Assembly: GCA_009773415.1 (NCBI GenBank)
Contig: WSNO01000001.1
Coordinates: forward strand, 54,333-118,332
Reading direction: 5' to 3'
Length of the DNA: 64,000 bases
Source: Nitrospirota bacterium
GTDB taxonomy: Bacteria > Nitrospirota > Thermodesulfovibrionia > Thermodesulfovibrionales > Dissulfurispiraceae
This document shows, in pieces, positions 1-7,832 of this stretch; the stretch's first letter is position 1; each line of letters opens with the position of its first letter. A program made the position numbers and the translations under genes. Below the pieces are notes generated by a model, which ran no database searches, had not been told where the DNA came from, and saw only the letters and a list, made by a program, of their open reading frames with translations.

Positions 1-43
1 CGGAATGCTTCGCACAATGCCGCATGCGTTTGTGCAAGACTTA

Positions 44-1348
44 TCACGATAATTCCTCATTATATCGCTTGACTGAAAGCCTGAGCGCCCGAAGCTTTTC
101 AGTGTCATATCCGCAAAAGAGTTCCGCAAAAATTGAATTATTGGTCAGCAACGGATCAAGGGTATCGGGAATGATTTCATGCTTCACCAGTGCGTCCCAT
201 GCGGCGGTGCCCCTCACCGGCGAAAATTCCGTCAGGCAGATACGCACACCAAGCGAACTAACAAGCTCCACTCCTTCATTCACTTCCGCGAGCGACTGCC
301 CGGGCAGTCCATACAGGAGATAAACTCCGAGTCGTGACGGGGGAAATCCGGCTCGCAGCAAGGCAGCGACCGCGCGCTGCAAATCTTCGCAGGAAACCTT
401 TCCGCCTGTTTCGCCCTGACGAACTGGATCTGCCGTTTCAAGACTCAAGCGAATCGTCGCAAATCTTGACTTCCGCATGAGCACCGCCAGTTCGTCATCC
501 AGAAAACGCGCATGCAGGCCATTCGGAGTATGGAAGCGCACACCGACGCCGCGTTCAAGGAGCTTTCGCAACAAGGGCTTAATCAACGTTTCAGCGTTTG
601 CCAGCAAAGCGTCATCATAAAAGGCAAAATCCAAAACACCCGCGCCAGCCAACATGGATATTTCATCGGCAACCTCCTCAGGACTCCGCTGTTGCCAGCG
701 CGGAGCAAGGAGCGGAGATGCGCAATAAGTGCAGCGAAACGGGCAGCCTGTTGAAGCCAGTATGGGGGCAATGCGCGATTCCCGCGCAACATGCTTGAGC
801 GACTGAGGTGTGTGCCGCCGACTTCGTTTCAACCGAAGCCCGAAGGTTCCGAGAAGATGAAGAAAACCGTCGTCAATGCTGCCTGCATAAACGGCGTCTG
901 CACCGCTCACTGCTGCGGCATGGTCCCGGTAAAGGGACGCATAAATGCCGCCGAGAATAATCGGGACATCTCCGAGCATCTCCCTTGCCAGCGACACAAC
1001 GTGCTGGACCCCCGGATACCAGTACGACATCGTAGACCCGACACAGACAATGTCTGCATGGCCGAACGAATGTATTTCTCTGGCGACAGCAGCCGGTGAT
1101 TTTCCGTAGCGTCGGTATTGCCGTGGCACATGAGACAAGACCGGTGGCTTCGGAACCGGTGTGCTCAGATACTGTCCTGCTGCAAATCGTTTCGGCGTGT
1201 ATGCGTCGGTGCAGTCAATGAGATGCGTTTCCACATGAAACCGGGCGAGATACTTCATTACCCTCATCAGGCCGAGCGGTTTCGCCCACATGTTGTATGC
1301 GGCAAAGTCGTAGATCCATGGATTGATCAGAAGAATGCGCAGTTTCAT
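44..1348 (-). CDS. B12-binding-type radical SAM protein
   Basis: A 434-residue protein with two recognisable parts. The N-terminal half (about 1-150) has a cobalamin-binding-like Rossmann pattern, including an LGG-containing strand (IILGG) near 121-125. The radical SAM core follows, with the CxxxCxxC cluster motif GCPFRCTYC (C202, C206, C209) that ligates the 4Fe-4S cluster and S-adenosylmethionine. The canonical DxHxxG cobalamin motif is not obvious, so B12 dependence is uncertain. The ATG at 1348 has no clear Shine-Dalgarno sequence. The gene is divergent from prmA across about 50 bp. Family members modify lipids, cofactors or peptides; the substrate cannot be told from sequence. The family call is firm and the function unknown. 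Confidence 0.85.
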   Translation of the reverse strand: MKLRILLINPWIYDFAAYNMWAKPLGLMRVMKYLARFHVETHLIDCTDAYTPKRFAAGQYLSTPVPKPPVLSHVPRQYRRYGKSPAAVAREIHSFGHADIVCVGSTMSYWYPGVQHVVSLAREMLGDVPIILGGIYASLYRDHAAAVSGADAVYAGSIDDGFLHLLGTFGLRLKRSRRHTPQSLKHVARESRIAPILASTGCPFRCTYCASPLLAPRWQQRSPEEVADEISMLAGAGVLDFAFYDDALLANAETLIKPLLRKLLERGVGVRFHTPNGLHARFLDDELAVLMRKSRFATIRLSLETADPVRQGETGGKVSCEDLQRAVAALLRAGFPPSRLGVYLLYGLPGQSLAEVNEGVELVSSLGVRICLTEFSPVRGTAAWDALVKHEIIPDTLDPLLTNNSIFAELFCGYDTEKLRALRLSVKRYNEELS

Positions 1349-1354
1349 GGCTGT

Positions 1355-1384
1355 TTGTCATCATTGCGAAGATAGAGCTATATT
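1355..1384 (+). promoter_or_regulatory. Sigma-70-type promoter of prmA
   Basis: TTGTCA (1355-1360), an 18-bp spacer and TATATT (1379-1384) lie just before the prmA ribosome-binding site GGAGGA (1393-1398). Predicted start of transcription is near 1391, giving a very short leader. Confidence 0.5.
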
Positions 1385-1402
1385 ACACGATTGGAGGAGA
1401 TG

Positions 1403-2245
1403 ATGAGTTATTATGAATTCATATTTGAGGTTGTTCCCGAAGCTGCCGAAACGCTGACACAACTCCTTTCGGACAGAGGCTGCCTTGGAGTCTACGAGCG
1501 CGAACATCGCCTGTTCTCCTACTTTCCGGATTCCATGGGCATTGAGCGTATCAGGAAGATGGTTGCTGAATCCTCACTCGCTATCATGACTTCCGGGCTT
1601 CAGTCTGATCTTTCGTATTCATACTCCTATCTTTCGGAACGCGACTGGAATGAGACCTGGAAAAAGAAATATCAGCCCATTGATGTCGGCGAGACGCTTA
1701 CGATCATTCCTCCATGGGAGACCGCGCCGGATGGCCGCACCGCCATTATTATCGATCCTGGAATGGCCTTCGGCACAGGGCATCATGAGACGACCCGTTT
1801 CTGCCTTGCCTCGATTGAGCGCCTCTGCAGGCAGGCATCACACGGGCGGTTTTGCGATATCGGCACCGGCACCGGCATACTCGCCATTGCCGCCCGAAAA
1901 CTCGGCTTTGCCGAGGCGGCTGGAGTCGATATCGACCCGCTCGCCGTTGATGCAGCGCGGCGCAATGTCCGTCTGAATGAACTTGATAATGTGATTATTT
2001 ATGAGGGAAGTATTGAAAAAACAACAGGTCATTTTGATTTGGTCGCTGCAAACCTGCTGTCCGAGACACTGAAAGCATTGGCGCATGAAATTGAAGCCCG
2101 CATGAAGCCGCACAGCCTCGCACTTCTCTCCGGCATCTTGACCGGTCAGGAAGATGAGGTCATTGAAGTGTTTTCAGCTCTGGGCACAGCAGTTGAAGAG
2201 AAACTGTCAGACGGCCGCTGGATTTCGCTCGTGATCAGACGTTAA
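1403..2245 (+). CDS. prmA: Ribosomal protein L11 methyltransferase
   Basis: PrmA trimethylates lysines and the N-terminus of ribosomal protein L11 using S-adenosylmethionine. The 280-residue product has the short N-terminal L11-recognition domain, the family signature FGTGHHETT, the SAM-binding loop DIGTGTGILAIAA and the catalytic-side motif AANLL. I start it at ATG 1403, four bases after GGAGGA; an in-frame TTG at 1391 lies upstream of that ribosome-binding site and is rejected. The gene is monocistronic and converges with ychF, with the two 3' ends overlapping by 11 bp. Length is normal for the family. Confidence 0.93.
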   Translation: MSYYEFIFEVVPEAAETLTQLLSDRGCLGVYEREHRLFSYFPDSMGIERIRKMVAESSLAIMTSGLQSDLSYSYSYLSERDWNETWKKKYQPIDVGETLTIIPPWETAPDGRTAIIIDPGMAFGTGHHETTRFCLASIERLCRQASHGRFCDIGTGTGILAIAARKLGFAEAAGVDIDPLAVDAARRNVRLNELDNVIIYEGSIEKTTGHFDLVAANLLSETLKALAHEIEARMKPHSLALLSGILTGQEDEVIEVFSALGTAVEEKLSDGRWISLVIRR

Positions 2246-3326
2246 ATCTGAAATTAATGATATCCCCGTCCTTGACTTCGTATGTCTTGCCTTCGAGCCG
2301 GAAGTGGCCATTGTCGCGTGCGGCAGCGGTGCTGCCGGCGGCCATGAAGTCGTCATAACCGACGACTTCTGCCCGAATGAAGCCGCGTTCGATATCAGAA
2401 TGAATCTTTCCGGCTGCCTGGTGTGCTGCAAGCCCTTTTCTGATTGTCCATGCACGCACTTCATCCTCGCCCGTGGTAAGAAATGAGATGAATCCAAGCA
2501 GTTTATAGCTCACATGGATGAGCTTGTTCAAAGCAGGCTCCGAAATGCCGAGATCCTCAAGAAAAGCCCCCGCTTCGTCCGGTTCCAGCTGCGCAATATC
2601 CATCTCGACCTTCCCGCAGAGCGCCACAACTCTTGTCGTGTTCGCCGAGCCCCTGTCGGCAAAATATGCCTCCGCCTGCAGTTGCACCGCTGCACCGCTG
2701 TTCAACATGTCCTCAGCGATATTCAGAACAACAACTTCAGGCTTCATCGAGATAAACTGCATGTGACGCATGGCTTTTATCTCTTCGTCAGAAAACTCGA
2801 CGTTTCTGAGCGGAATCTCCTTTTCGAGCGACTCCCTGCATTTTTCAAGAAGCTTTTTCTCATCTTCGCCCGGCTTCTTGCCTTTTTTTGCCGCCTCTGC
2901 CAGCCGCTCAAGCCGTTTTTCGATAAACTCGAGATCGCCGAATATCAGCTCAAGCTCAAGCGTCTCAAGGTCGCGCATCACATCGACCGACTGTATCGGA
3001 TGCATAACCGTATCGTCCTGGAATGCGCGGACCACATGAACGATTGCATCAACATCTTTTATCAGATCAAAGACCTTCCGGTTCTGGGCAGCATCACCCT
3101 TCGTAAGTCCGAGATAGTCAACATATTCAACCGTTGCATGCGTTGTCTTCTTCGGCTTATAGATCGCGGCCAGGGCGTCGATGCGGCTGTCGGGCACCTT
3201 GACGACGCCGTAGCTTGGCTCTCCCGTTACCGTTGCGTATAATGTGGTCTCTATGTTCTGACCTGTCAGCGCGTTGAATATCGTGGTCTTGCCGGAGTTC
3301 GACAGACCGATGATGCCTAATTTCAC
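2235..3326 (-). CDS. ychF: YchF/Obg-like nucleotide-binding ATPase
   Basis: A 363-residue P-loop protein of the universally conserved YchF (OLA1) group, which binds ATP rather than GTP and associates with ribosomes. The P-loop GLSNSGKTT (7-15) is slightly diverged from the usual GLPNVGKST. The altered G4 motif NIAE stands where GTPases have NKxD. A coiled-coil insertion (about 130-170) and a C-terminal TGS domain follow. The start is GTG at 3326, preceded by AGGAGG. It is the last gene of the tatB-tatC-small ORF-ychF operon, 8 bp after the small gene. Confidence 0.92.
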   Translation of the reverse strand: MKLGIIGLSNSGKTTIFNALTGQNIETTLYATVTGEPSYGVVKVPDSRIDALAAIYKPKKTTHATVEYVDYLGLTKGDAAQNRKVFDLIKDVDAIVHVVRAFQDDTVMHPIQSVDVMRDLETLELELIFGDLEFIEKRLERLAEAAKKGKKPGEDEKKLLEKCRESLEKEIPLRNVEFSDEEIKAMRHMQFISMKPEVVVLNIAEDMLNSGAAVQLQAEAYFADRGSANTTRVVALCGKVEMDIAQLEPDEAGAFLEDLGISEPALNKLIHVSYKLLGFISFLTTGEDEVRAWTIRKGLAAHQAAGKIHSDIERGFIRAEVVGYDDFMAAGSTAAARDNGHFRLEGKTYEVKDGDIINFRFNV

Positions 3327-3334
3327 ACTGCCTC

Positions 3335-3607
3335 CTAATAAATGACTATTTTCTTGTCGCGGGCGTGATTTCTGATGATGACCATTGCGCTGTGCAGGCG
3401 CTGTATGCGGATGTTTCTCCGGCGGATAGGATCGGCTTTCCCATATGGGAAAGGCTCGGACCGAACCTCCATCAGGCGGCGGTCAATGGCCTTGAACAGC
3501 TTGACCACATCGTCTCCCTGAAAGTGCTTCAGAAATATCGGATTGATCGAAACCATTCCCTCCGCAACATCAGTTGCTATTGACTTAAAGTTCCTGAGTT
3601 CCGCCAT
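3335..3607 (-). CDS. Conserved small protein of unknown function
   Basis: A 90-residue protein I do not recognise. It is basic in its second half (RRRNIRIQR), is predicted mainly helical, and has no signal peptide, membrane segment or cysteine. The start ATG lies inside the last codons of tatC (23-bp overlap) and the stop is 8 bp before the ychF start, so it appears translationally coupled within this operon. The tight packing argues that it is a real gene. No function is assigned. Confidence 0.65.
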   Translation of the reverse strand: MAELRNFKSIATDVAEGMVSINPIFLKHFQGDDVVKLFKAIDRRLMEVRSEPFPYGKADPIRRRNIRIQRLHSAMVIIRNHARDKKIVIY

Positions 3608-4433
3608 CAGGGGTTTTCTTTCTGAAAAAAGGGACTATCCAGATGCCGAGCTCATACAGCAGAATCATCGGCACCGCCATCAGTGTCTGGTTGAACATAT
3701 CAGGCGTCGGTGTCAGAAACGCCGAGAAAACAAATGAAAGCACGACCGCAACTTTTCTGTTTTTTGCGAGCGTCTCCGGCTTTACCAGTCCGAGCTTGAC
3801 GAGGAAAATCATTATTATAGGCAACTCAAAGACAACGCCGAACGCCAGGATGAACTTCAGTGAAAAATCGACAAACTGACCGACCGAGAGCATTGGAGTC
3901 AGAAAGTCCCCGACGTTGTATGTCAGGAGAAATTCGAGCGCAAACGGTAGCACCAGGATGAAACAGAAGGCGGCACCGAACAGAAACAGCAGCGTTGCCA
4001 CACATACAAATGGGACAACGTACTTTCTTTCGCTCTGATGCAGTCCCGGTCGTATGAAGCTCCAGAGCTGGTAAAAGAGCATTGGCATTGAAAGGAAAAG
4101 GGCTGCGACAAAGGAAACTTTCATGCTCATCCAGAACGCCTCTGCAGGAGCGAGAAATACGAGTTTCAGACCGTGCAGCTTTTCCTGCGGCGTAAATCTC
4201 ACAAACATGTCCTGGGAAACAATCCCGAAAATCTTCTGGGAGAAGTCCAGATGCAGCTTAATCGGCAACGCAAAATCCAGGCGGTACTTCATCGGAAACA
4301 TGACAAACCTGAAGAGGTCTTCCGCAAAGGAAAACGTTACGAAGAAAATGCCGAGAATAAAGATGAGAGAAAAAAGAATGCGTTTCCTGAGTTCCTTAAG
4401 ATGTTGAGTGAGCGGCTGCTTCTCATCAGACAT
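3585..4433 (-). CDS. tatC: Sec-independent protein translocase TatC
   Basis: TatC is the multi-spanning inner-membrane receptor of the twin-arginine pathway; it recognises RR signal peptides of folded, cofactor-containing proteins. The 282-residue product has six predicted transmembrane helices, the N-terminal cytoplasmic motif LTQHLKELRKR, and a conserved proline-containing stretch (FSAFLTPTPD) in the fifth or sixth membrane region. It overlaps tatB by 8 bp. Its periplasmic loop after helix 1 is somewhat long. Together with TatB it forms a minimal Tat module; the napA signal-peptide relic nearby is the type of substrate it serves. Confidence 0.95.
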   Translation of the reverse strand: MSDEKQPLTQHLKELRKRILFSLIFILGIFFVTFSFAEDLFRFVMFPMKYRLDFALPIKLHLDFSQKIFGIVSQDMFVRFTPQEKLHGLKLVFLAPAEAFWMSMKVSFVAALFLSMPMLFYQLWSFIRPGLHQSERKYVVPFVCVATLLFLFGAAFCFILVLPFALEFLLTYNVGDFLTPMLSVGQFVDFSLKFILAFGVVFELPIIMIFLVKLGLVKPETLAKNRKVAVVLSFVFSAFLTPTPDMFNQTLMAVPMILLYELGIWIVPFFRKKTPDGGTQEL

Positions 4434-4842
4434 TCCCTGTTCCCCTGCGCCGTTCGTTCATAAGTTTCAGGACCCGCTGCTTTTCAGCAAGTCGGGCTTC
4501 TTCAGCGTCCCGGCTCAAGTCAATTTCCGTGTCCTGCGCCGGGCGCTTCTCTTCACTGACCGCGGTTTCCGCCGGAGCGGTTCTCTTCGTGTCGCTCGCA
4601 AAAAGATCATTTGAGCTGAACAGCTGATTCTTCAGCTCAAGGGGGTCCTTGATGTCTTTCAGTTCATCCTTGACTTTGTTCACTTCAGTATCAAGCTCAT
4701 CTTTTGCGCCGCGCAGGGCGCGCTGCAGATCGCCGATTCCCTTGCCGAGTACCTTTCCGACCTCCGGCAGCTTGTCAGGGCCGAACACAACAAGAGCAAC
4801 TATGAATATAACAATGAGTTCCTGAATGCCGAGATCGAACAT
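4426..4842 (-). CDS. tatB: Sec-independent translocase TatA/TatB-type subunit
   Basis: A 138-residue single-span protein with N-terminal helix MFDLGIQELIVIFIVALVVF, then the FGPDKLPEVGK hinge and amphipathic helix typical of TatA/B. The long, charged C-terminal tail favours TatB. I start at ATG 4842 because the MFDLG opening matches the family. The reading frame stays open to 4944, but that would add 34 residues before the membrane helix. No Shine-Dalgarno sequence precedes this ATG. A strong -10 box ends 7 bases upstream, so the message may be leaderless. First gene of the tat operon. Confidence 0.9.
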   Translation of the reverse strand: MFDLGIQELIVIFIVALVVFGPDKLPEVGKVLGKGIGDLQRALRGAKDELDTEVNKVKDELKDIKDPLELKNQLFSSNDLFASDTKRTAPAETAVSEEKRPAQDTEIDLSRDAEEARLAEKQRVLKLMNERRRGTGNV

Positions 4843-4849
4843 AATTTTC

Positions 4850-4858
4850 ATTATAGCA
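4850..4858 (-). promoter_or_regulatory. Extended -10 promoter of tatBC operon
   Basis: Minus-strand TGCTATAAT, a perfect extended -10, lies 7 bases before the tatB ATG. A weak -35 (TTGGTG) sits about 16 bp further upstream. The predicted transcript starts at or within 1-2 bases of the ATG. Confidence 0.6.
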
Positions 4859-4944
4859 CAGTGCCGGATATCACCAATAACACGGGGGAAGGTCTTCTCA
4901 GCGGAAAGAAACACATCAACTGCGAGGAACATATTGATTTTCAA

Positions 4945-5111
4945 GCATTATTTTACATGGTTTAATTTACGAAAAATTAACGCTGCTTTTACTTCATATT
5001 TACTTCAAAGAGCGGTAGAATTGCATCAGGATCGTGATAAAGGAGGTGAGCAACAACAGAGTTTAATACCGTGCTGTACTCTGTATAAACATTGTGAAGG
5101 GAGGTGTTTGA
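4945..5111 (+). other. AT-rich upstream region of the cytochrome gene
   Basis: A 170-bp AT-rich stretch between divergent tatB and the octaheme reductase gene. It must hold the promoter of the latter, but I cannot fix -35/-10 boxes confidently. It contains a perfect Shine-Dalgarno-like AAAGGAGGTGA near 5038-5048 with no start codon at usable distance, apart from a five-codon GTG frame (5071-5088). The true ribosome-binding site of the cytochrome gene is the second one, GGGAGGTG at about 5099-5106. Confidence 0.4.
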
Positions 5112-6752
5112 ATGCAGCGCTTAAAAACATGGAGTCTGCTCATAATGGTTGTTGTTGCTGTTTCGCTGATCGGCAGTGCGGCAATGGCAAAGAAAGAGAC
5201 AGGCCTGGCACCGAAAGCGGTCAAGTCAGAGGACTGTTTTCAGTGTCATGATGAGATCAAGCAATTTGTAAAGAAAGGCAAGCATGCCAAGCTAAGCTGC
5301 ATAACCTGCCACGAAATGCTCGACAAACACATGCAGGATCCGGGCAAGAAGCCGGTCACCAAGATGGATCATGCAACATGCGGAAAATGCCATAAAGAAC
5401 AGTATGAATCGTATGTCGAGGTGAACCACGAATCAAAGGCCAAGGTCGAAAAGTCGAGCTTCAAGAGCAGGTCGCCGCTGTTCGACAAACTGATGGCTCC
5501 GCATGGGTTTACGAAGGAACACGGGGAGCCGCGCAGTCATGTCTTTATGCTTGTTGACCAGTTCATCGTAGACCGCGCTTTTGGCGGCCGATTCCAGCTC
5601 AAAGACTGGACAAAGATTAGCGACGCGAAAAGCATCGAAAAGTCCGCATGGAGCGTTCTGTTCGACAAGGAGCCTAATACGTCGGATCAGAAGATATTCA
5701 TTCCCCAGACTGCACTGGCGGCCAATCCGGTTTGCTATCAGTGTAAAACCGCCGACATGATTCTCGACTGGAAGTATATGGGGGACAATGACCCGCGCGC
5801 AAAGTGGGACCGAACTTCAAAAGTTGTTGATTTCGCCAGAGCAATGCATCATCCCGCGAACTGTTTTACCTGTCATGATCCTCACTCGGCGCAGCCCCGG
5901 GTAGTGCGCGATGCGCTGATTGAGGCTGTCGTTGATCGCGGCGAAGGAACGTATCCGTACGACAAGGAAAAATCAAAAAAAATCACGATGCAGAAAGTTT
6001 CATTTCGCGACTTCCGCTCTATCGGCATCCTGAACAAGAAGGATTCCAACCTGATGTGCGCACAGTGCCACGTTGAGTACAACTGCAATCCGGGACACAA
6101 TCCAGCGACCGGTGAGGCCATCGGCATGGCTGACCGCCGCACGAACCTTATTCAGTGGGTCAACGTCTTTGATTACAACAAGGCCATGACCGAAAAGTAT
6201 CAGTTCAAGGATTTCAGGCATGCCGTTACCGGCGCATCCCTGAACAAGCTTCAGCATCCGGAAGTGGAAACATTCTGGATGTCCAAGCATGAGCGTGCCG
6301 GCGTGGAGTGCAAGGACTGTCATATGCCGAAGGTAAAGAAAGGCAGCAAGAGCTACACCTGGCACGGACAAAAGAGTTCGCGCTATATGCTGAAAGACAC
6401 ATGCACAAAGTGCCATACAGGCTGGACAGCCAAAGACGCTGAGTATCAGGTCGACGCAATCCAGAACTATGTCAAGGGGAAGTTGACCAAGGCTGAATTC
6501 TGGCTCGGTCAGCTGATAGACACCTTCGCAGAGGCAAAAAAGGCGGGAGTATCGGAAGATGTTCTCAGGGACGTCCGCAAGATGCACGACCAAGCGCATA
6601 TATACTGGGAGTGGTGGACCGCGGAGAATTCTGACGGGTTCCATAACCCCGAAGCAGCCCGAGAGTCGCTTACCCGCTCCATCGATCTTTCACAGAAGGG
6701 CATCAAGATGCTGAACGATGCCATGGCTCCAAAGAAAACAGCAGCAAAGTAG
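5112..6752 (+). CDS. Octaheme c-type nitrite reductase (ammonia-forming)
   Basis: A secreted multiheme cytochrome that reduces nitrite (and often hydroxylamine or sulfite) to fully reduced products in the periplasm. The 546-residue product has an N-terminal signal peptide (cleavage near AMA-KK, 26/27) and eight heme c motifs. Seven are CxxCH (C42, C63, C90, C251, C316, C400, C431). The fourth is CYQCK (208-212), the lysine-ligated catalytic heme of the NrfA/octaheme group. After the sixth heme comes VEYNC: Y323 and C325 match the Tyr-x-Cys pair that is cross-linked in the Thioalkalivibrio octaheme enzyme. H382 (LQHPE) fits the active-site histidine. This makes it an octaheme nitrite reductase rather than pentaheme NrfA. 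ATG 5112 follows GGGAGGTG. No nrfH-like quinol dehydrogenase is adjacent. Confidence 0.92.
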   Translation: MQRLKTWSLLIMVVVAVSLIGSAAMAKKETGLAPKAVKSEDCFQCHDEIKQFVKKGKHAKLSCITCHEMLDKHMQDPGKKPVTKMDHATCGKCHKEQYESYVEVNHESKAKVEKSSFKSRSPLFDKLMAPHGFTKEHGEPRSHVFMLVDQFIVDRAFGGRFQLKDWTKISDAKSIEKSAWSVLFDKEPNTSDQKIFIPQTALAANPVCYQCKTADMILDWKYMGDNDPRAKWDRTSKVVDFARAMHHPANCFTCHDPHSAQPRVVRDALIEAVVDRGEGTYPYDKEKSKKITMQKVSFRDFRSIGILNKKDSNLMCAQCHVEYNCNPGHNPATGEAIGMADRRTNLIQWVNVFDYNKAMTEKYQFKDFRHAVTGASLNKLQHPEVETFWMSKHERAGVECKDCHMPKVKKGSKSYTWHGQKSSRYMLKDTCTKCHTGWTAKDAEYQVDAIQNYVKGKLTKAEFWLGQLIDTFAEAKKAGVSEDVLRDVRKMHDQAHIYWEWWTAENSDGFHNPEAARESLTRSIDLSQKGIKMLNDAMAPKKTAAK

Positions 6753-6759
6753 CCGCATC

Positions 6760-6782
6760 GGGGCGGTGCAATGCACCGCCCC
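6760..6782 (+). terminator. Hairpin after the octaheme reductase gene
   Basis: An 11-bp perfect inverted repeat around one central base (GGGGCGGTGCA / TGCACCGCCCC) begins 7 bp after the stop codon. It lacks a T-run, so it may act as an mRNA-stabilising stem or a weak terminator. Confidence 0.5.
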
Positions 6783-6792
6783 ACCCTGAAAT

Positions 6793-6908
6793 ATGCAGCT
6801 TACGAGACGTTAGCTCTTGAATTTTCGGCTGCTTTGGCGGCTGCATCGGCAATCGGGCTTGAATTCCCGGTTCCGGAAAAGGATCAGGCTGCCGCAGGCG
6901 CAGATAAG
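6793..6908 (+). pseudogene. Relic of napA 5' end (Tat signal peptide), frameshifted
   Basis: ATG 6793 reads M-Q-L-T-R-R and then hits TAG (6811). Shifting frame by one base gives an open stretch from 6810 reading LALEFSAALAAASAIGLEFP and an Ala-rich continuation to about 6908. Together this is a typical twin-arginine signal of a molybdenum reductase of the NapA type (M-x-L-T-R-R, hydrophobic Ala-rich segment, cleavage region). The rest of napA is absent: the sequence runs directly into a napH-like fragment. There is no ribosome-binding site. I read this as a decayed gene start left by an internal deletion of a nap operon; the assignment to NapA specifically is inference from the signal-peptide pattern. 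Confidence 0.55.
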
Positions 6909-7245
6909 CACAGCGGCATTCGAAAGCACCGTCGGTCTTGAAGCCGGCATCATCGGACTTATTCTCATCGGTGAATTTTTTATTCTTCGCCGATTCTGGT
7001 GCAAGTATATCTGTGCCGTAGGCACAACTCTATGCTTCTTCCGATGCTCCAAAACGCTCAAGGTCGTTTTCAGCGAAGACGCAGACCGGAAATGCATCCA
7101 GTGCGGTGCATGCATTAAGGCGTGCCAGTTAGACCTTAAGCCGACAAAAGGAAAAATCTACCCGATGTGCCATAACTGCGGAGACTGCATCGCTGCGTGT
7201 GAGATGTCTACAAAGGACAAAAATCCGCTGCGTTTTCGGTTCTGA
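6909..7245 (+). pseudogene. 3' half of a NapH-type quinol dehydrogenase ferredoxin
   Basis: Frame +1 to the stop at 7245 encodes one transmembrane segment (LEAGIIGLILIGEFFILRR), then FWCKYICAVGTT as in NapH's WCxxxCP-like motif. Two 4Fe-4S motifs follow: CIQCGACIKAC, and CHNCGDCIAAC with variant spacing. The end FRF resembles the NapH C-terminus. Family members are about 270-290 residues with four membrane helices; here at most 142 residues are open and the N-terminal helices are missing. The frame is open back to 6817, but the part before about 6909 overlaps the napA-like signal relic in another frame. It might still be expressed as a small membrane ferredoxin, but truncation is the simpler reading. 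Confidence 0.6.
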
Positions 7246-7298
7246 ATTTCCTTCGGCACAGCTTCTGCAGCAATTGACCGTGCAGGTCATGCATATCT

Positions 7299-7802
7299 TT
7301 ACTTTCTGAATCCTTTTACCGAAGCGCAGGTCGGCCAGCCCGCCTGTTTGCCGTATTCCTGGCAAAGAACGGCAAGAAACTCTTCCATTGCATTAGACGA
7401 AATCGATGCCGACAGCGGTATACTGTCCTGCACCCTGCATGCACTGAAAATACTCGTGACGAGCCGCGCAGGACCGGCTGCCGCCACTTCACGAACAAGA
7501 TCTTCCGCGGCATTGTCGATGAACAGCAACTGCCGGTACCAGTCGCCGGATTTGGGGACAAGAATATCGCACGGATTTCCCTTCACATTCTTCGTTTGCG
7601 CGCCGCTTTCATGCAACTGCTGCCGCATGCGCAAATCGCTCAGCTGCAGACCACGCATTGCCGGATTTGAAGCCAGCCCGTGGCGGCCACGTGTAATGGG
7701 AAGAAACTGCGACAGGGAAACGCCGGAGCAATAAAGCCATGAAGCGTCGACCTCACTGACTATAAAATACATGAACCTATTCATGTACTTGAATGTATTC
7801 AT
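7299..7802 (-). CDS. Hypothetical protein
   Basis: A 167-residue protein of unknown family. ATG 7802 is preceded at ideal distance by GGGAGG, which supports it as a real gene although nothing in it is recognised. Features visible: an aromatic N-terminus (MNTFKYMNRFMYFIV), a Gln/Arg-rich middle and scattered cysteines without a CxxC motif. There is no clear signal peptide. It is the last gene of a leftward series, about 30 bp after the DUF454 gene, so it is probably co-transcribed with the sensor kinase/regulator pair. Confidence 0.55.
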   Translation of the reverse strand: MNTFKYMNRFMYFIVSEVDASWLYCSGVSLSQFLPITRGRHGLASNPAMRGLQLSDLRMRQQLHESGAQTKNVKGNPCDILVPKSGDWYRQLLFIDNAAEDLVREVAAAGPARLVTSIFSACRVQDSIPLSASISSNAMEEFLAVLCQEYGKQAGWPTCASVKGFRK

Positions 7803-7832
7803 AGAACCTCCCTGTTGAAGTCTTTCATCAGT

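Noticed and set aside
5112..6752. Pentaheme NrfA
   Set aside because: Eight heme motifs and Y-x-C after heme 6 place it in the octaheme group.
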